Shown: positions 37,150-46,100 of the stretch, in pieces
Layout: each line of letters starts with the position of its first letter
Numbering within the stretch: the stretch's first letter is position 1
Assembly: GCA_016703425.1 (NCBI GenBank)
Contig: JADJCA010000007.1
Coordinates: 620,001-684,000 of the forward strand
Direction: 5' to 3'
DNA: 64,000 nt
Origin: Myxococcales bacterium
GTDB lineage: Bacteria; Myxococcota_A; Polyangia; Polyangiales; Polyangiaceae
Translations under genes and position numbers: made by a program
The notes under the pieces: generated by a model
Database searches by the model: none
The model's input: the letters and a program-made list of their open reading frames with translations, nothing else
Told to the model about the DNA's origin: nothing

Positions 37150-37251
37150 ATGGGGCTCCTCGGCGCATTTTTCGGCATCGTCGCGGGCTTCCTCTTGGGC
37201 GTCCGTGTCGGCGTCGCGCTCGCGCGGCGCAAGCAAGCGCGCAAAGCCTAG
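37150..37251 (+). CDS. 33-residue membrane protein
   Basis: A short gene: ATG 37150, TAG at 37251. The product is a hydrophobic helix (MGLLGAFFGIVAGFLLGVRV) followed by a basic end (ARRKQARKA), as in single-span small membrane proteins. It follows the gltJ-like stop by 27 bases on the same strand. Third positions are GC-rich, but the short length leaves doubt. Confidence 0.45.
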   Translation: MGLLGAFFGIVAGFLLGVRVGVALARRKQARKA

Positions 37252-37263
37252 GGACGTGAGTCA

Positions 37264-38493
37264 TTGAGCCACGGGCGCTCGAGCTGCCTCCGCCAAAGCG
37301 GTTGCTCAGCGACCCTCGTCGTCGCTGCGACGTGGTTGCTCGCGTGCAGCGCAACGACGCCGCCGGTCCCGGTGGACGCTCGAAGCCCGTCGCCGCCGCG
37401 GTCGCCGCAAGCCGCAGCGGCTCCGGCAACGACGGTCGCTGCCGACACGCGTGCGCCGTCGCCGGACGAGCCTGGCCTCACCGACGACGGCGACGCCTAC
37501 CGCAGCTGCGGGCGGCGCGACGCCCGCCTCGAGGGTGTCGCGAGGGGCCTGGCCGAGGCGAGACTTCGCGGCGAGCTCGATCTGTCGCGAACCAGCGAGC
37601 GGATGCGCCTCGCGGGCGTGCCGCACGCGTGGCCGCGGGTCTGGCTCGTGCGAGGCCGAGGTCTCTCGTGGGCCAAAGTCAAAGCGCCCTTGGAGGCGTT
37701 CCGAGGCGAAACCAAGGGCGATGGCGTCCGCCTGTGCGGCCTCGCCCTCGTGGCCGGGCGGGGCCAGGACGACGTTGCCGTCGCCGTCACGACGTTCGCA
37801 CTCGTGCATCTTACACCCATTCCGACGACGTCACGTACCGGCGCTTGGCTCACGATCGACGCGACGCTGCTGGCGCCAACGCGGGACGTGCGCGTCATTC
37901 TCGTGGGGCCCGATGAGGTGCCTCAAGCCGTGCCCGTGAACTCGTCGAGCGAACACTTGCGCGCGCGCTTCGCCCTAAGGCAGCCGGGGCGCTTCGTGGC
38001 GCAGATCGTCGGCGACGTAGGAGGCGGGCCACGCCCGCTGGCGGAGGCCCTGATCTTCGCGGACGTTGCGCCTTTTGAGCTCGTGCACCGGGCGCCGGGC
38101 GAAGATGAGCTCGCGGGCAGCGGCGACGCGAACGAGCTCTTTCGGCTGGTTTCGGGGCTTCGGCGCGAGCTCGGACTGGGCTCGTTCACGCGTGATCGGC
38201 AGCTCGACGCCGTCGCCGAGGCGCACCTCCGGCGCATGCGCGCACGGGACCGCGTGGCCCACGACGTAGGGGATGGCGATCCCAAGGAGCGCTTGGAGCA
38301 AGCGGGCGTCGTGACCGAGAAGGCCGGCGAGAACGTGGCCCGAGCGGAGACGGTCCTCGGCGTCCACCGTGCTCTCTATGCGAGTCCGTCTCATCGGCAG
38401 AACCTCGTCGACGCAGCGTTCACTCGCCTTGGCGTCGCCGTGTCGAAGGCCCCCGACGGGAGCGTTTGGGCCGTGCAGCTCTTCGCTCGGTAG
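37264..38493 (+). CDS. CAP/SCP-domain lipoprotein
   Basis: 409 residues read from TTG 37264, the only start that gives a complete signal peptide (ATLVVAATWLLACS, lipobox LLAC about residue 28). A middle region without known motifs (about 60-270) is followed by a CAP domain (about 280-409): LDAVAEAHLRRMRARDRVAH, AGENVARAETVLGVHRALYA, SPSHRQNLVDAAFTRLGVAV. These are the conserved His/Glu and the helix and strand order of the cysteine-rich secretory/SCP superfamily. In bacteria such proteins are exported and their role is mostly unknown. Confidence 0.85.
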   Translation: MSHGRSSCLRQSGCSATLVVAATWLLACSATTPPVPVDARSPSPPRSPQAAAAPATTVAADTRAPSPDEPGLTDDGDAYRSCGRRDARLEGVARGLAEARLRGELDLSRTSERMRLAGVPHAWPRVWLVRGRGLSWAKVKAPLEAFRGETKGDGVRLCGLALVAGRGQDDVAVAVTTFALVHLTPIPTTSRTGAWLTIDATLLAPTRDVRVILVGPDEVPQAVPVNSSSEHLRARFALRQPGRFVAQIVGDVGGGPRPLAEALIFADVAPFELVHRAPGEDELAGSGDANELFRLVSGLRRELGLGSFTRDRQLDAVAEAHLRRMRARDRVAHDVGDGDPKERLEQAGVVTEKAGENVARAETVLGVHRALYASPSHRQNLVDAAFTRLGVAVSKAPDGSVWAVQLFAR

Positions 38494-39045
38494 TCGTTCC
38501 GGGAGTCGGCGGCGTTTGCGGGATGCGGCCCCCCGCGACTGCGCTCCCGTCGGGGACGCATGACCGGATCACGGCGCGTTCGATCCACGCGGCGCCGGTC
38601 ATCTGCGGCGGCGGCCCCGACCGCTGGACGACATTCTGACCACTTCCACACCGGCACGGCTCCTGCTCAACCCCTGTCATCGCCGCTTGGTGGCCCGCGC
38701 TTCTGCTTCCCGTACTCGCCTCAAGAACCTCCGCTCCGCTTCACGGCTCCGTTTTTTGCCGCTCCCTCTTAGGTCCGCTTCGCCTCCGCTTCGCCTCCGC
38801 TTCGCCTCCGCTTCGCCTTCGCTTCGCCTCCGCTTCGCCTCCACTTTCCTCCGCTTCGCCTCCGCTTCGCGTTCGCTCGCTCTGCGCTCGGCGTCGCCTG
38901 CGCGTCTTCCTCCCCGCTTTCCCGCCCCGCCCTGCGCTTATTTCACTCCGCGCTCTGTACGGCCCGCGGCGCTTCTGACCAAGACGCCGCGGGCGCTTCA
39001 TTCGCGCGACGTGTTGCCCCTCCGGCGCTGCCGACAGCGTCCGCG
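38494..39045. other. 552-base intergenic region without convincing gene
   Basis: The gap separates the convergent CAP gene and the lipoprotein gene at 39046. The short open frames here have the composition of the tandem repeat at 38775-38871 and no motif, so they are not called. No tRNA or terminator is evident. Confidence 0.55.
38775..38871. repeat. 11-base tandem repeat CCGCTTCGCCT
   Basis: About nine consecutive copies of CCGCTTCGCCT, the first four perfect (38775-38818), later ones with single changes and one 10-base unit. Period 11, near one helical turn. It lies in non-coding sequence. Confidence 0.9.
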
Positions 39046-40038
39046 TCAGAAGACGCGCTGCACGACGACGTTGTCGACACGGTACCGGAGCCGGCCAGGC
39101 GCCAAGAGCGACGCGCCCATCGTGATGAGGACGGGTAGTCGTCCGATGTTGGCGACCTCGTCGGCCAGGGCTACGCACTTGGTGCTGCTGAAGGTCGCGT
39201 CGGAGCCGGCAACGGCGACGGCGACGGCCGCGGGGCACTGGGGGTCGGCGCCGAAGACCTCTCGGGCGCGGCGCCGAACGGCGGACGCCTCACCGACCAA
39301 GATCGTCGCTCGGGTCCACGTGAAGCGGCCGACCTCTTGAAGCGAGACGGCGGCGATGCGGCCGTAGGTCAGCTCAGGGCCCCCGACTGCGACCTCGCGA
39401 TCCTTGCCGATGGCGAGCGCGAGCGACTGAGGCGTCACGATGAGAAACGCACCGGTAGGCTCGCCACCGACCACGGTGCCAACCCCGGCGACGGCCGTCT
39501 GGTATTCGCCCTCGAGATCGTAGTCCGGGTTGCCCCCTTCGTAGGGGCCAGCGTCACGCAGGGGGCCCGTCGAGACGAGCTCCGTCACCCAAAGATCGAA
39601 GGCGAGCTCGACGGCTTTGACATCGGGGATGACGACCCTCGAAATGAGCAACGCCTGGGCGCGACCGTCGGGGTCCAGCATGTCAGCCTGGGCGACAAGC
39701 GCGTTGGGCGGAGACGGAGCCGCGTCGAGCGGCGCGACGGTGAGGCCCGCCTCACCGATGACCGTGTAGGGCTGCGCCGGCGGAAAGCCCTTCCACCGCG
39801 CGAAGGCGGGAGCGTTGGGCTCGTCAAAGTCGTCGCAGAACGACGCGTCGACGCGCGCGCAATACGACGCCCCGCCAGAATCGACGGATCCGTCGACGGG
39901 CGGCGACGTCGACGCATCGGCCGCGGGCCGACCGGGCCGGTCGTCCAAGCCGATGAGAAGGCCACACGCGGGCGTCACGACGAGCGCTGTCATGGCGAGC
40001 ATCCGCCCGAGCGGCCGCTTGATGACCTGCGCCAGCAC
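39046..40038 (-). CDS. Predicted lipoprotein, function unknown
   Basis: 330 residues from GTG 40038, which gives a basic n-region before the hydrophobic core; an ATG at 40002 would lack it. The lipobox is VVTPACGLLIGLD with Cys about residue 25. An Asp/Pro-rich linker is followed by about 280 residues with beta-strand character (VIGEAGLTVAPLDAAP, ELAFDLWVTELV, RYRVDNVVVQRVF) resembling concanavalin/laminin-G-like sandwiches of many myxobacterial lipoproteins; this is a fold guess. Convergent with the CAP gene. The first mature residues match the lipoprotein at 17966. Confidence 0.75.
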   Translation of the reverse strand: MLAQVIKRPLGRMLAMTALVVTPACGLLIGLDDRPGRPAADASTSPPVDGSVDSGGASYCARVDASFCDDFDEPNAPAFARWKGFPPAQPYTVIGEAGLTVAPLDAAPSPPNALVAQADMLDPDGRAQALLISRVVIPDVKAVELAFDLWVTELVSTGPLRDAGPYEGGNPDYDLEGEYQTAVAGVGTVVGGEPTGAFLIVTPQSLALAIGKDREVAVGGPELTYGRIAAVSLQEVGRFTWTRATILVGEASAVRRRAREVFGADPQCPAAVAVAVAGSDATFSSTKCVALADEVANIGRLPVLITMGASLLAPGRLRYRVDNVVVQRVF

Positions 40039-40115
40039 GCCGGCATTGTGCGGCGCCGCGCGCAAAAGTGCTACGGCGCCTTGAGTACGATGGGGAGCCG
40101 CCGCCGACCGCTCGC

Positions 40116-41876
40116 TCACTTCTTGATGGCGTTGGCGTCTTCTTGCTCGGTGATCTTGAACTCGACGCGTCGGTTGGCCGCGCGGCCCTTGTCGGTCTTG
40201 TTGTCCTCGATGGGCTTGGTCTCGCCGAAGCCCTGCGCCGACAACCGGGCCTGATCGACGCCCGCTTGCGCGAGGTATTTCACCACCGACTCGGAGCGCG
40301 ACTGCGACAACTTGAGGTTCATGTTGTCGTCGCCGCGGTCGTCGGTGTGCCCCTCGACCTGCATCTTCTTGATGGAGGCGTTGGCCTTCAAGAGACTCGC
40401 GATCTCCTGAAGCATGGGGAAGCTGTCGGGCAGAATCGTGGCCGAGCCGGTCTGGAAGTGGACCTGCTGCAGAATCTCGACCCCACCGCCATCGAGCTTG
40501 ATGAATTGCGGACAGCCGTTGCGCTTCGGATCCTTCGACGGCTGACCCGGCTCCTTCGGGCACGCGTCGGTCGCGTCGGGAACGCCGTCCTTGTCGAAGT
40601 CGTCCTCGGGGCAACCGTCGCCGTCCTCGATGCCGTCCTTGTCCTCAGGCTGGTCGGGGCACTTGTCGTATTGGTCGGGGATGCCGTCGCCGTCGCGATC
40701 GGGCGGCATGGGGCAACCGTCGTTGGGATCGCTCCCCTCGTGATCCTCCGGCTCGCTCGGGCACGCGTCGATGTCGTCCGGGATGCCGTCCTTGTCGCTG
40801 TCGGCGCTCTTCTCGGAGCGCCACTTGGCGCGGAGCGCGTTCTTCTGCCCGGGCCCTTTGACGTCGACGTCGAAGAGCGTGGTGTACACGCCGAAAAGTC
40901 CGAGGATCCGGAGGTCGGGGGCGCCGTAGCCGTTGCTGATGAGCGTGCCCGCAGAGGCGCCGGCCCAGAAGCGCTCTTCGGGGCCGAAACGCATGCGCCC
41001 CTCGGCGTTCCACTCGAGCGGTGTGTTGCGCTTCTTGAACGTCGTTTCGCCGATGATGGCGTCGCTCTCGATGCCCGTCTGCCCGAAGAGCGACGCGCCG
41101 ATGCGGTAGCGGCCCGCCTTGAACGGGATGAAACCGCCCACGGCCCAGCGCCATTCGTTGCCGACGCCAAGGCCGTTTTCGTTGTTCGGGTCGTTGATCG
41201 AGTTGCGGGGACGGAAGTGGAAGCCCGTGTTTCCTGTGACGACGATCCAGTTGAGGTCGTACTCGGCGTCGATCATCAGCATGCCGCTGGTGGAGCCGTC
41301 GCCGCCGAAGTTTGAGTTGGAGCCGCTCGGTGGGAGCAGCGCGAGGCGCGCCCCGACGGCGCCCTTCTCGCTCGCGGTGCGAGCCAAGACGGCGCGGAAA
41401 TCGAGCCGCATGTCGTTCAGGTGCCCGCCATCGGCGATGACGCGCGTCGCCGAGGGGCTACCGAAGACGGTGCCCACGTAATTGGGGTTCTGACCGCCCT
41501 GGACGATGGTCACCGGCAGCGACGCCGAGACGACGAAGCGGTTCAAGAACTCGAGCCCGATGGTCGCGTAGGTCGTCAGCTGGTAGTTGACGACGCCGGT
41601 CTCGGAGACGGCCAACGTCGAGCGATCGCGGGTGATGTTGCTCGCCTTGAGGGGGTTCTTGGAATACCCGAGGGCGAGCTGCGCGAAGGCCGTGGGCTTC
41701 GGCTGCGTGACAGGGCGGAACATGACGACGCCGTCGTCGGGTGCGCCGGGCACCTGGAGCCGGTCGAGGTGAAATGTCGGCTGTTGGGCCCCCGCCCGCT
41801 CGGAAGCGAGCAGCGTAGCCAGGAATGCCGCCGGTACGAGACCGGCGCGAACGCACGAAAAGCGCAAGCGACCCAT
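40116..41876 (-). CDS. OmpA-family outer-membrane protein with thrombospondin type 3 repeats (second copy)
   Basis: 586 residues from ATG 41876. The signal peptide ends about SERAGAQ (residue 31). An N-terminal barrel-like region (35-355) with alternating aromatic strands is followed by TSP3 calcium repeats (about 360-440: SDKDGIPDDIDACPSEPEDH, DRDGDGIPDQYDKCPDQPED) and the OmpA C-terminal domain (466-580: FQTGSATILP, EGHTDDRGDDNMNLKLSQSR, AANRRVEFKI). It differs clearly from the protein at 31340, so the two are paralogues rather than a recent duplication. It is divergent from rpmH. Confidence 0.93.
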   Translation of the reverse strand: MGRLRFSCVRAGLVPAAFLATLLASERAGAQQPTFHLDRLQVPGAPDDGVVMFRPVTQPKPTAFAQLALGYSKNPLKASNITRDRSTLAVSETGVVNYQLTTYATIGLEFLNRFVVSASLPVTIVQGGQNPNYVGTVFGSPSATRVIADGGHLNDMRLDFRAVLARTASEKGAVGARLALLPPSGSNSNFGGDGSTSGMLMIDAEYDLNWIVVTGNTGFHFRPRNSINDPNNENGLGVGNEWRWAVGGFIPFKAGRYRIGASLFGQTGIESDAIIGETTFKKRNTPLEWNAEGRMRFGPEERFWAGASAGTLISNGYGAPDLRILGLFGVYTTLFDVDVKGPGQKNALRAKWRSEKSADSDKDGIPDDIDACPSEPEDHEGSDPNDGCPMPPDRDGDGIPDQYDKCPDQPEDKDGIEDGDGCPEDDFDKDGVPDATDACPKEPGQPSKDPKRNGCPQFIKLDGGGVEILQQVHFQTGSATILPDSFPMLQEIASLLKANASIKKMQVEGHTDDRGDDNMNLKLSQSRSESVVKYLAQAGVDQARLSAQGFGETKPIEDNKTDKGRAANRRVEFKITEQEDANAIKK

Positions 41877-41976
41877 GTTCGAGCGGCGCCACGTTACACA
41901 ATCCTGAGGGGGGGCGGCGAAAAACCGGGACCGGCGAGCCAGCGAAGCGATAGGGAGCCGAGTCTGCAGTCGACGC

Positions 41977-42006
41977 TTGACGGGAGGAGGGCCGGGTGCT
42001 TGTATT
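41977..42006 (+). promoter_or_regulatory. Candidate sigma-70 type promoter of the rpmH operon
   Basis: TTGACG (41977-41982), 18-base spacer, TGTATT (42001-42006), about 45 bases before the likely transcription-leader end and 54 bases upstream of the rpmH start. The -35 box is a near-perfect match; the -10 box matches at four positions. Confidence 0.5.
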
Positions 42007-42059
42007 CGCGCCCCCTTCGAGGCGCCCCGCGCGCCCCAGCTCCTGAGAGCTCCTGAGCC

Positions 42060-42209
42060 ATGAAACGCACCTATCAACCTCACAATCTTCGCCGGCTCCG
42101 CACCCACGGGTTCCGCGCTCGTATGGAAACCCGCGGCGGCCAGAAGGTCCTCGCCAATCGCCGCCGCAAGGGTCGGCTTCGCCTGACGGTCAGCACTTAC
42201 AAGAAGTGA
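42060..42209 (+). CDS. rpmH: Ribosomal protein L34
   Basis: 49 residues, beginning MKRTYQPHNLRRLRTHGFRA and ending in the conserved basic pattern (ANRRRKGRLRLTVSTYKK). L34 is a small protein of the 50S subunit. Its stop overlaps the rnpA GTG start. rpmH-rnpA-yidD-yidC-jag is the usual gene order in many bacteria. Confidence 0.97.
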   Translation: MKRTYQPHNLRRLRTHGFRARMETRGGQKVLANRRRKGRLRLTVSTYKK

Positions 42210-42655
42210 CCGGGCGCCGCGAGAGCGCGCTCGGCTTCGGCCGCGAGCGGCGCGTGCGGCGAAAGAGCGAATTCGACGCGACCTTCCAACAAGGTCGACG
42301 CGTGACGTTGCCTCATTTCGTACTCGTATTTTCGGCTCGCCCCGAAGATGCCTCGAGTCGCGCCTCGCGCCTCGGGTTGGTGGTGTCCCGAAAGGCCGGC
42401 AACGCGGTGGTGCGCAATCGCATCAAGCGGCTCTGCCGTGAGGCCTTTCGTCAGGCCGGCGACGAGTTGCCGGCGGCCGTCGATTTCTTGATCATTCCCC
42501 GCCCCGGCGCCGCGACGCTCGCCGCGCATGAGGTCGCCACAGAGCTTCGCTCCGGCGTTCTGCGTGCGAAAAAGCTCCTGGCCAAAGGCCCGCCGCTGTC
42601 GCATGTTCCGGGCGCGTTGGCGCCTCCCAAAGGGCGCCGCGAGACCCCGTCATGA
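42206..42655 (+). CDS. rnpA: Ribonuclease P protein component
   Basis: 149 residues from GTG 42206, which overlaps the rpmH stop as GTGA. RnpA binds the catalytic RNA and 5' leader of precursor tRNA. Conserved features: ERRVRRKSEFDATFQQGRRV, LGLVVSRKAGNAVVRNRIKR with the basic VxRNxxKR signature, and LCREAFRQAGDELPAAVDFL. It has an extra Pro/Arg-rich C-terminus. Confidence 0.95.
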   Translation: MTGRRESALGFGRERRVRRKSEFDATFQQGRRVTLPHFVLVFSARPEDASSRASRLGLVVSRKAGNAVVRNRIKRLCREAFRQAGDELPAAVDFLIIPRPGAATLAAHEVATELRSGVLRAKKLLAKGPPLSHVPGALAPPKGRRETPS

Positions 42656-42927
42656 TCGCCCGCCTGCTCCTCGTCCTGATTCGCGGCTACCAGCTCGCGA
42701 TCTCGCCGCTCCTACCGCCGGCGTGTCGCTTCGAGCCGTCGTGCTCTCGTTACGCGGCCGGCTGCGTCGCGAAACACGGCGCAGCCCGCGGCGCCTTGCT
42801 TTCGCTGCTGCGCGTGTGTAAGTGCCACCCGCTGCATCGGGGCGGCTATGACCCGGTGCCCGCCACCTTCCGGTGGCGGTCCCGAACCGACGCAGCAACG
42901 CCGCCCTCCACCGAACCGACCGTCTGA
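42652..42927 (+). CDS. yidD: Membrane protein insertion efficiency factor YidD
   Basis: 91 residues; ATG 42652 overlaps the rnpA stop (ATGA). YidD is a small inner-membrane-associated protein that aids YidC. The signature IRGYQLAISPLLPPACRFEP, SCSRYAAGCVAKHGAARGAL, and CKCHPLHRGGYDPV is complete, including its conserved cysteines. Confidence 0.95.
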   Translation: MIARLLLVLIRGYQLAISPLLPPACRFEPSCSRYAAGCVAKHGAARGALLSLLRVCKCHPLHRGGYDPVPATFRWRSRTDAATPPSTEPTV

Positions 42928-42960
42928 CCGACGCCCCGCGACCGAGCCCGTTCTTCGCCC

Positions 42961-44713
42961 ATGGATCGCAACACCATTCTGCGCTGGGTCGTCATCGCCT
43001 CCGGCGTCCTGCTTTTCTATCACTTCCTTTGGCCCAAATTTTCTGGCCAGTCGGAAGGCAAACACCAGCCGATCCCCGTCGAGCAATACGTCGACGCGCC
43101 AGGCTTTCCGCCGGACGTCCTGGACACGCCGGGACCGGGCCGCGACCGCTCCACGACGCCACCGGAAGGTGAGCTCTGCACCATCAAGGGGACGCGCTTC
43201 GTCGCCGAGCTCTCCGCACGCGGCGCCGGTGTGAAGCACTTCAGGCTCCAGGATCGCTACGCCAACACCGAGGCCGCCGACATGTCGACGACCCCGGATC
43301 ACGAGCGCTGGCGTTCGCTGCGGACGTTGTTCCGCGCCGAGGGCGCAAACGATCAACTCAAGTTCGATCGCTTCCCCTGGAAGGTCGAGTCGCTCGACGG
43401 CAAGGCGTGCCGCTTCACGTACACCGACGAGACCCTCGTTCAGATCACCAAGACGGTCACCGCGAGCGCGCGGCCCTTCGAGCTCGACGTCGAGACCACG
43501 ATCCAGAACCTCGCCGACGCGCCCAAGCGTCACCGCTTCTCCATCGAGACCTTCGCCTTCCGGCGAAACAAGGAGATCGCCGGGCACCTCGGCTCCGTCT
43601 CGCCGTTCATCACGGAAGTGGCGTGCGCGACCTCAAAAGAGGTCACGCGGCACAACAAGGACGACTTCAAAGAGGGCTGGCTCAACGTCCCCGGCACCGA
43701 TCGCTTCGCCGCGGTGACCGACTACTACTTCGGCAAGGCCCTCGTCCCCGTCGGCGGCGCCGCCGAGTGCGGCATCCTAGCCGAAGACTGGTACGCGGCG
43801 GGACAGGCTCGCGACCACGAGGAAGCCGGCGCCGTTTACCACGCACGGCTCGCCTACGCGGCGCAGGAGCTCGCACCCAAGGCTGTAGCGACGTATCGGC
43901 AAGCCGCGTTCTTCGGCCCTAAGGAGCGCGAGGTGCTCACGCACGCCGCAGGACAAGCCAAGGGCCTCGGCGACCTCATCAACCTCGGCTTCTTCGCCGG
44001 TGGCGAAGGTTCTCGTCGGCATTCTGCAGTTCTTCCACGACCACGTGACGCTCCAGAACTGGGGCCTCGCGATCATCCTGATGACGGTGTGCCTCCGCAC
44101 CGCGCTCTTCCCGCTCTCGGTGAAGCAGATCAGGACGAGCTTCGCGATGCGTCGCCTCAAGCCCGAGGTCGACGCGCTCAACGTGAAGTTTGCCGACGAT
44201 CCGCAGGCCAAAAACATGGCCATGATGGAGCTCTGGCGGAAACACGGCGTGAACCCCCTCGGCGGCTGCTTGCCGCAGATGGCGCAAATGCCCGTGTGGT
44301 TCGCGATGTACACGACGCTCCAGACGGCCGTCGAGATGTACCACACGAAGTTTTTGTGGTTCCAAGACCTGTCGGCGCCAGACCGCTTCTTCGTCTTGCC
44401 GGTCATCTTGGGCGCGCTCATGATCCTCCAGCAACGGCTCGTGCCGATGCAGGGCATGGACCCGATGCAACAGAAAATGATGACCTACCTGATGCCAGCG
44501 GTCTTCATGATCATGATGCTGTTTCTGCCGGCAGCCCTTGGCGTATACATGATGACCAACAGCGTGCTCGGCATCGTCCAGCAGCTGGTGGTCGAGCGCT
44601 TCGCTCCCAAATCAGGCTCGGCACCGCCGGGCGAAATTGGGGTGAAGCCGCTCGGCAAGGACAAGGGCCAAAAGCCCGGGTCCTCTCTCGGAAAGGAAAA
44701 GGCGAGTGTCTGA
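42961..44713 (+). CDS. yidC: Membrane protein insertase YidC, apparent frameshift
   Basis: The N-terminal part (MDRNTILRWVVIASGVLLFY, a membrane helix, then the large periplasmic domain) runs in one frame to about GDLINLGFFA near 43998. The rest resumes in another frame at VAKVLVGILQFFHDHVTLQN and carries the conserved 60 kDa inner-membrane core (LRTALFPLSVKQIRTSFAMR, GGCLPQMAQMPVWFAMYTTL, and QQKMMTYLMPAVF) to TGA 44711-44713. One surplus base near 43999-44001 (GCC-GGTGGCG) is enough; removing one G gives a continuous 583-residue YidC. YidC is normally essential, so a sequence error is likely. Confidence 0.93.
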
Positions 44714-45398
44714 CGTCACCGACACGACCACGGTCAGCGATTCTCCCAATGCCCCGGCGGGCACATCGATCGATGGACAAACGGACCGAGCGCTCGCGTT
44801 CGTTCGCACGCTCCTCGAGAAGATGGACATGAACGCCGAGGTCGTCGTCGCCCCCGACGATGGCGAAGGCGAAGGCGAGGAGATCCGCCTCGAGATCGAA
44901 GGGCCCGACGCAGGCCGCATCATCGGCAAGCGCGGCTCGGTCCTCGAAGCCATCCAGTACCTCACGATGCGCGTCGTGCAGCGGCTCGGCGAACCGCGTC
45001 GCCACATCTCCGTCGACGCGGAAGGCTACCGGGCGCGCCACGAAGAACAGCTCTCGGCCATGGCCAAGAAGCTCGCCGAGCGCGTCGCCGCGGAAGGCAA
45101 GGTCATCACCTTCGATCCGATGTCGCCGCGCGATCGACGCGTCGTGCACATGGCCGTCAAGGACATGCCCGGCGTCCGCACGGAGTCGAGCGGCGAAGGC
45201 TCGGACCGGCGCGTGCAACTCATCCCCACGTCCCCCCGAGCTGCCAGCGCCGCGCCCGCGGCCGGTGCAGCTCCTGCCCCGCCCGCGCGACCCTCGGGCG
45301 GCGGCGGACGCGGTCCCGGCGGTGGCGGTGGTCGGCCCGGCGGTGGCGGCGGGCGTGGTCCTGGCGGCCCGCGCAAGCCGCGCGAACCGCGCAGCTGA
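44706..45398 (+). CDS. jag: RNA-binding protein Jag (KhpB), KH-R3H
   Basis: 230 residues from GTG 44706, overlapping the yidC end by eight bases. The Jag_N domain is not evident; the KH domain (about 55-130) has GPDAGRIIGKRGSVLEAIQY with the GxxG loop, and the R3H domain (about 135-175) has SPRDRRVVHMAVKDMPGVRT with the Arg-x3-His signature. The last 55 residues are Ala/Pro then Gly/Arg-rich (RGPGGGGGRPGGGG), an RGG-like tail that could add RNA contacts. It is the standard gene after yidC. Confidence 0.92.
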   Translation: MSDVTDTTTVSDSPNAPAGTSIDGQTDRALAFVRTLLEKMDMNAEVVVAPDDGEGEGEEIRLEIEGPDAGRIIGKRGSVLEAIQYLTMRVVQRLGEPRRHISVDAEGYRARHEEQLSAMAKKLAERVAAEGKVITFDPMSPRDRRVVHMAVKDMPGVRTESSGEGSDRRVQLIPTSPRAASAAPAAGAAPAPPARPSGGGGRGPGGGGGRPGGGGGRGPGGPRKPREPRS

Positions 45399-45410
45399 GC
45401 GTCAAGGCCC

Positions 45411-45905
45411 ATGCGGAAGTTATGGCTCGTCCCGACGCTCATGGCGTGGGCCCTCGTGCCGACGGCCTCCGCTTCGTGCAGCGACGACGAGGGGGACGAC
45501 CCGACCCTCGCGTCGAACGACGCTGCGAGCGACGTCTCCGCAGACGCGGATCCTTGCAGCACGTACACGCACGTTGGCGAGGCGTGTCGCGTCGCGCCGA
45601 CGCTGCGCTGCTTTCCGCAGTGCGCCACCGGCGGGTGCTTCTGCGCCGGTGGCCTGTGGCAGTGCCGCACGGACTTCTCTTGCGAGCCCGAGACGGGACC
45701 GCTCGTCGACACGGGAGCACCACCGCCACCTGACGCGACGGATGACGCGACGGATGACGCGACGGCACCGGACGACGCCGGCGACGCCTCCGCGCTCGAC
45801 GCGACGCCAGACGCGGCGCCGATCGATGCACAGGCGGATTCAGCGAACGACGCGGAGAGCGACGCGTCGACCGACGCGCCCGCGGATGCGAGCGACGCGG
45901 GCTGA
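45411..45905 (+). CDS. Small exported protein with Cys cluster and Asp/Ala-rich tail
   Basis: 164 residues. The signal peptide ends PTASASCSDDEG; the SASC cysteine (about residue 23) may be lipidated. A Cys-rich core (CSTYTHVGEACRV, RCFPQCATGGCFCAGGLWQC, SCEPETG) precedes a low-complexity tail of Asp, Ala and Thr. It starts 12 bases after jag. Function unknown. Confidence 0.65.
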   Translation: MRKLWLVPTLMAWALVPTASASCSDDEGDDPTLASNDAASDVSADADPCSTYTHVGEACRVAPTLRCFPQCATGGCFCAGGLWQCRTDFSCEPETGPLVDTGAPPPPDATDDATDDATAPDDAGDASALDATPDAAPIDAQADSANDAESDASTDAPADASDAG

Positions 45906-46100
45906 GTTCGCGCCTGAGTTCCTCGTCTGACGCGATCGCGTGGCGCCAGCGGCCTGAATCGACGTCGTCTGCCCGCCGGCCGCGACGGTGGCACAAGGCG
46001 GCACGGGGCCCGCACCGCAAGAGATGAGAATTCCTCGAGTTGGCGGCGGCATCATCCGTGCTTAGGCAGACGAGCCACGCCACCGCGGCCAAAGGATCCC

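Noticed and set aside
38741..39238. 165-residue minus-strand frame over the 11-base repeat
   Set aside because: Its protein is a repeat artefact (33-base frame cycle) and overlaps the lipoprotein gene end.
41877..42059. Chromosome origin near rpmH
   Set aside because: rpmH often lies near dnaA and oriC, but I see no dnaA gene and no cluster of TTATCCACA-like boxes here.
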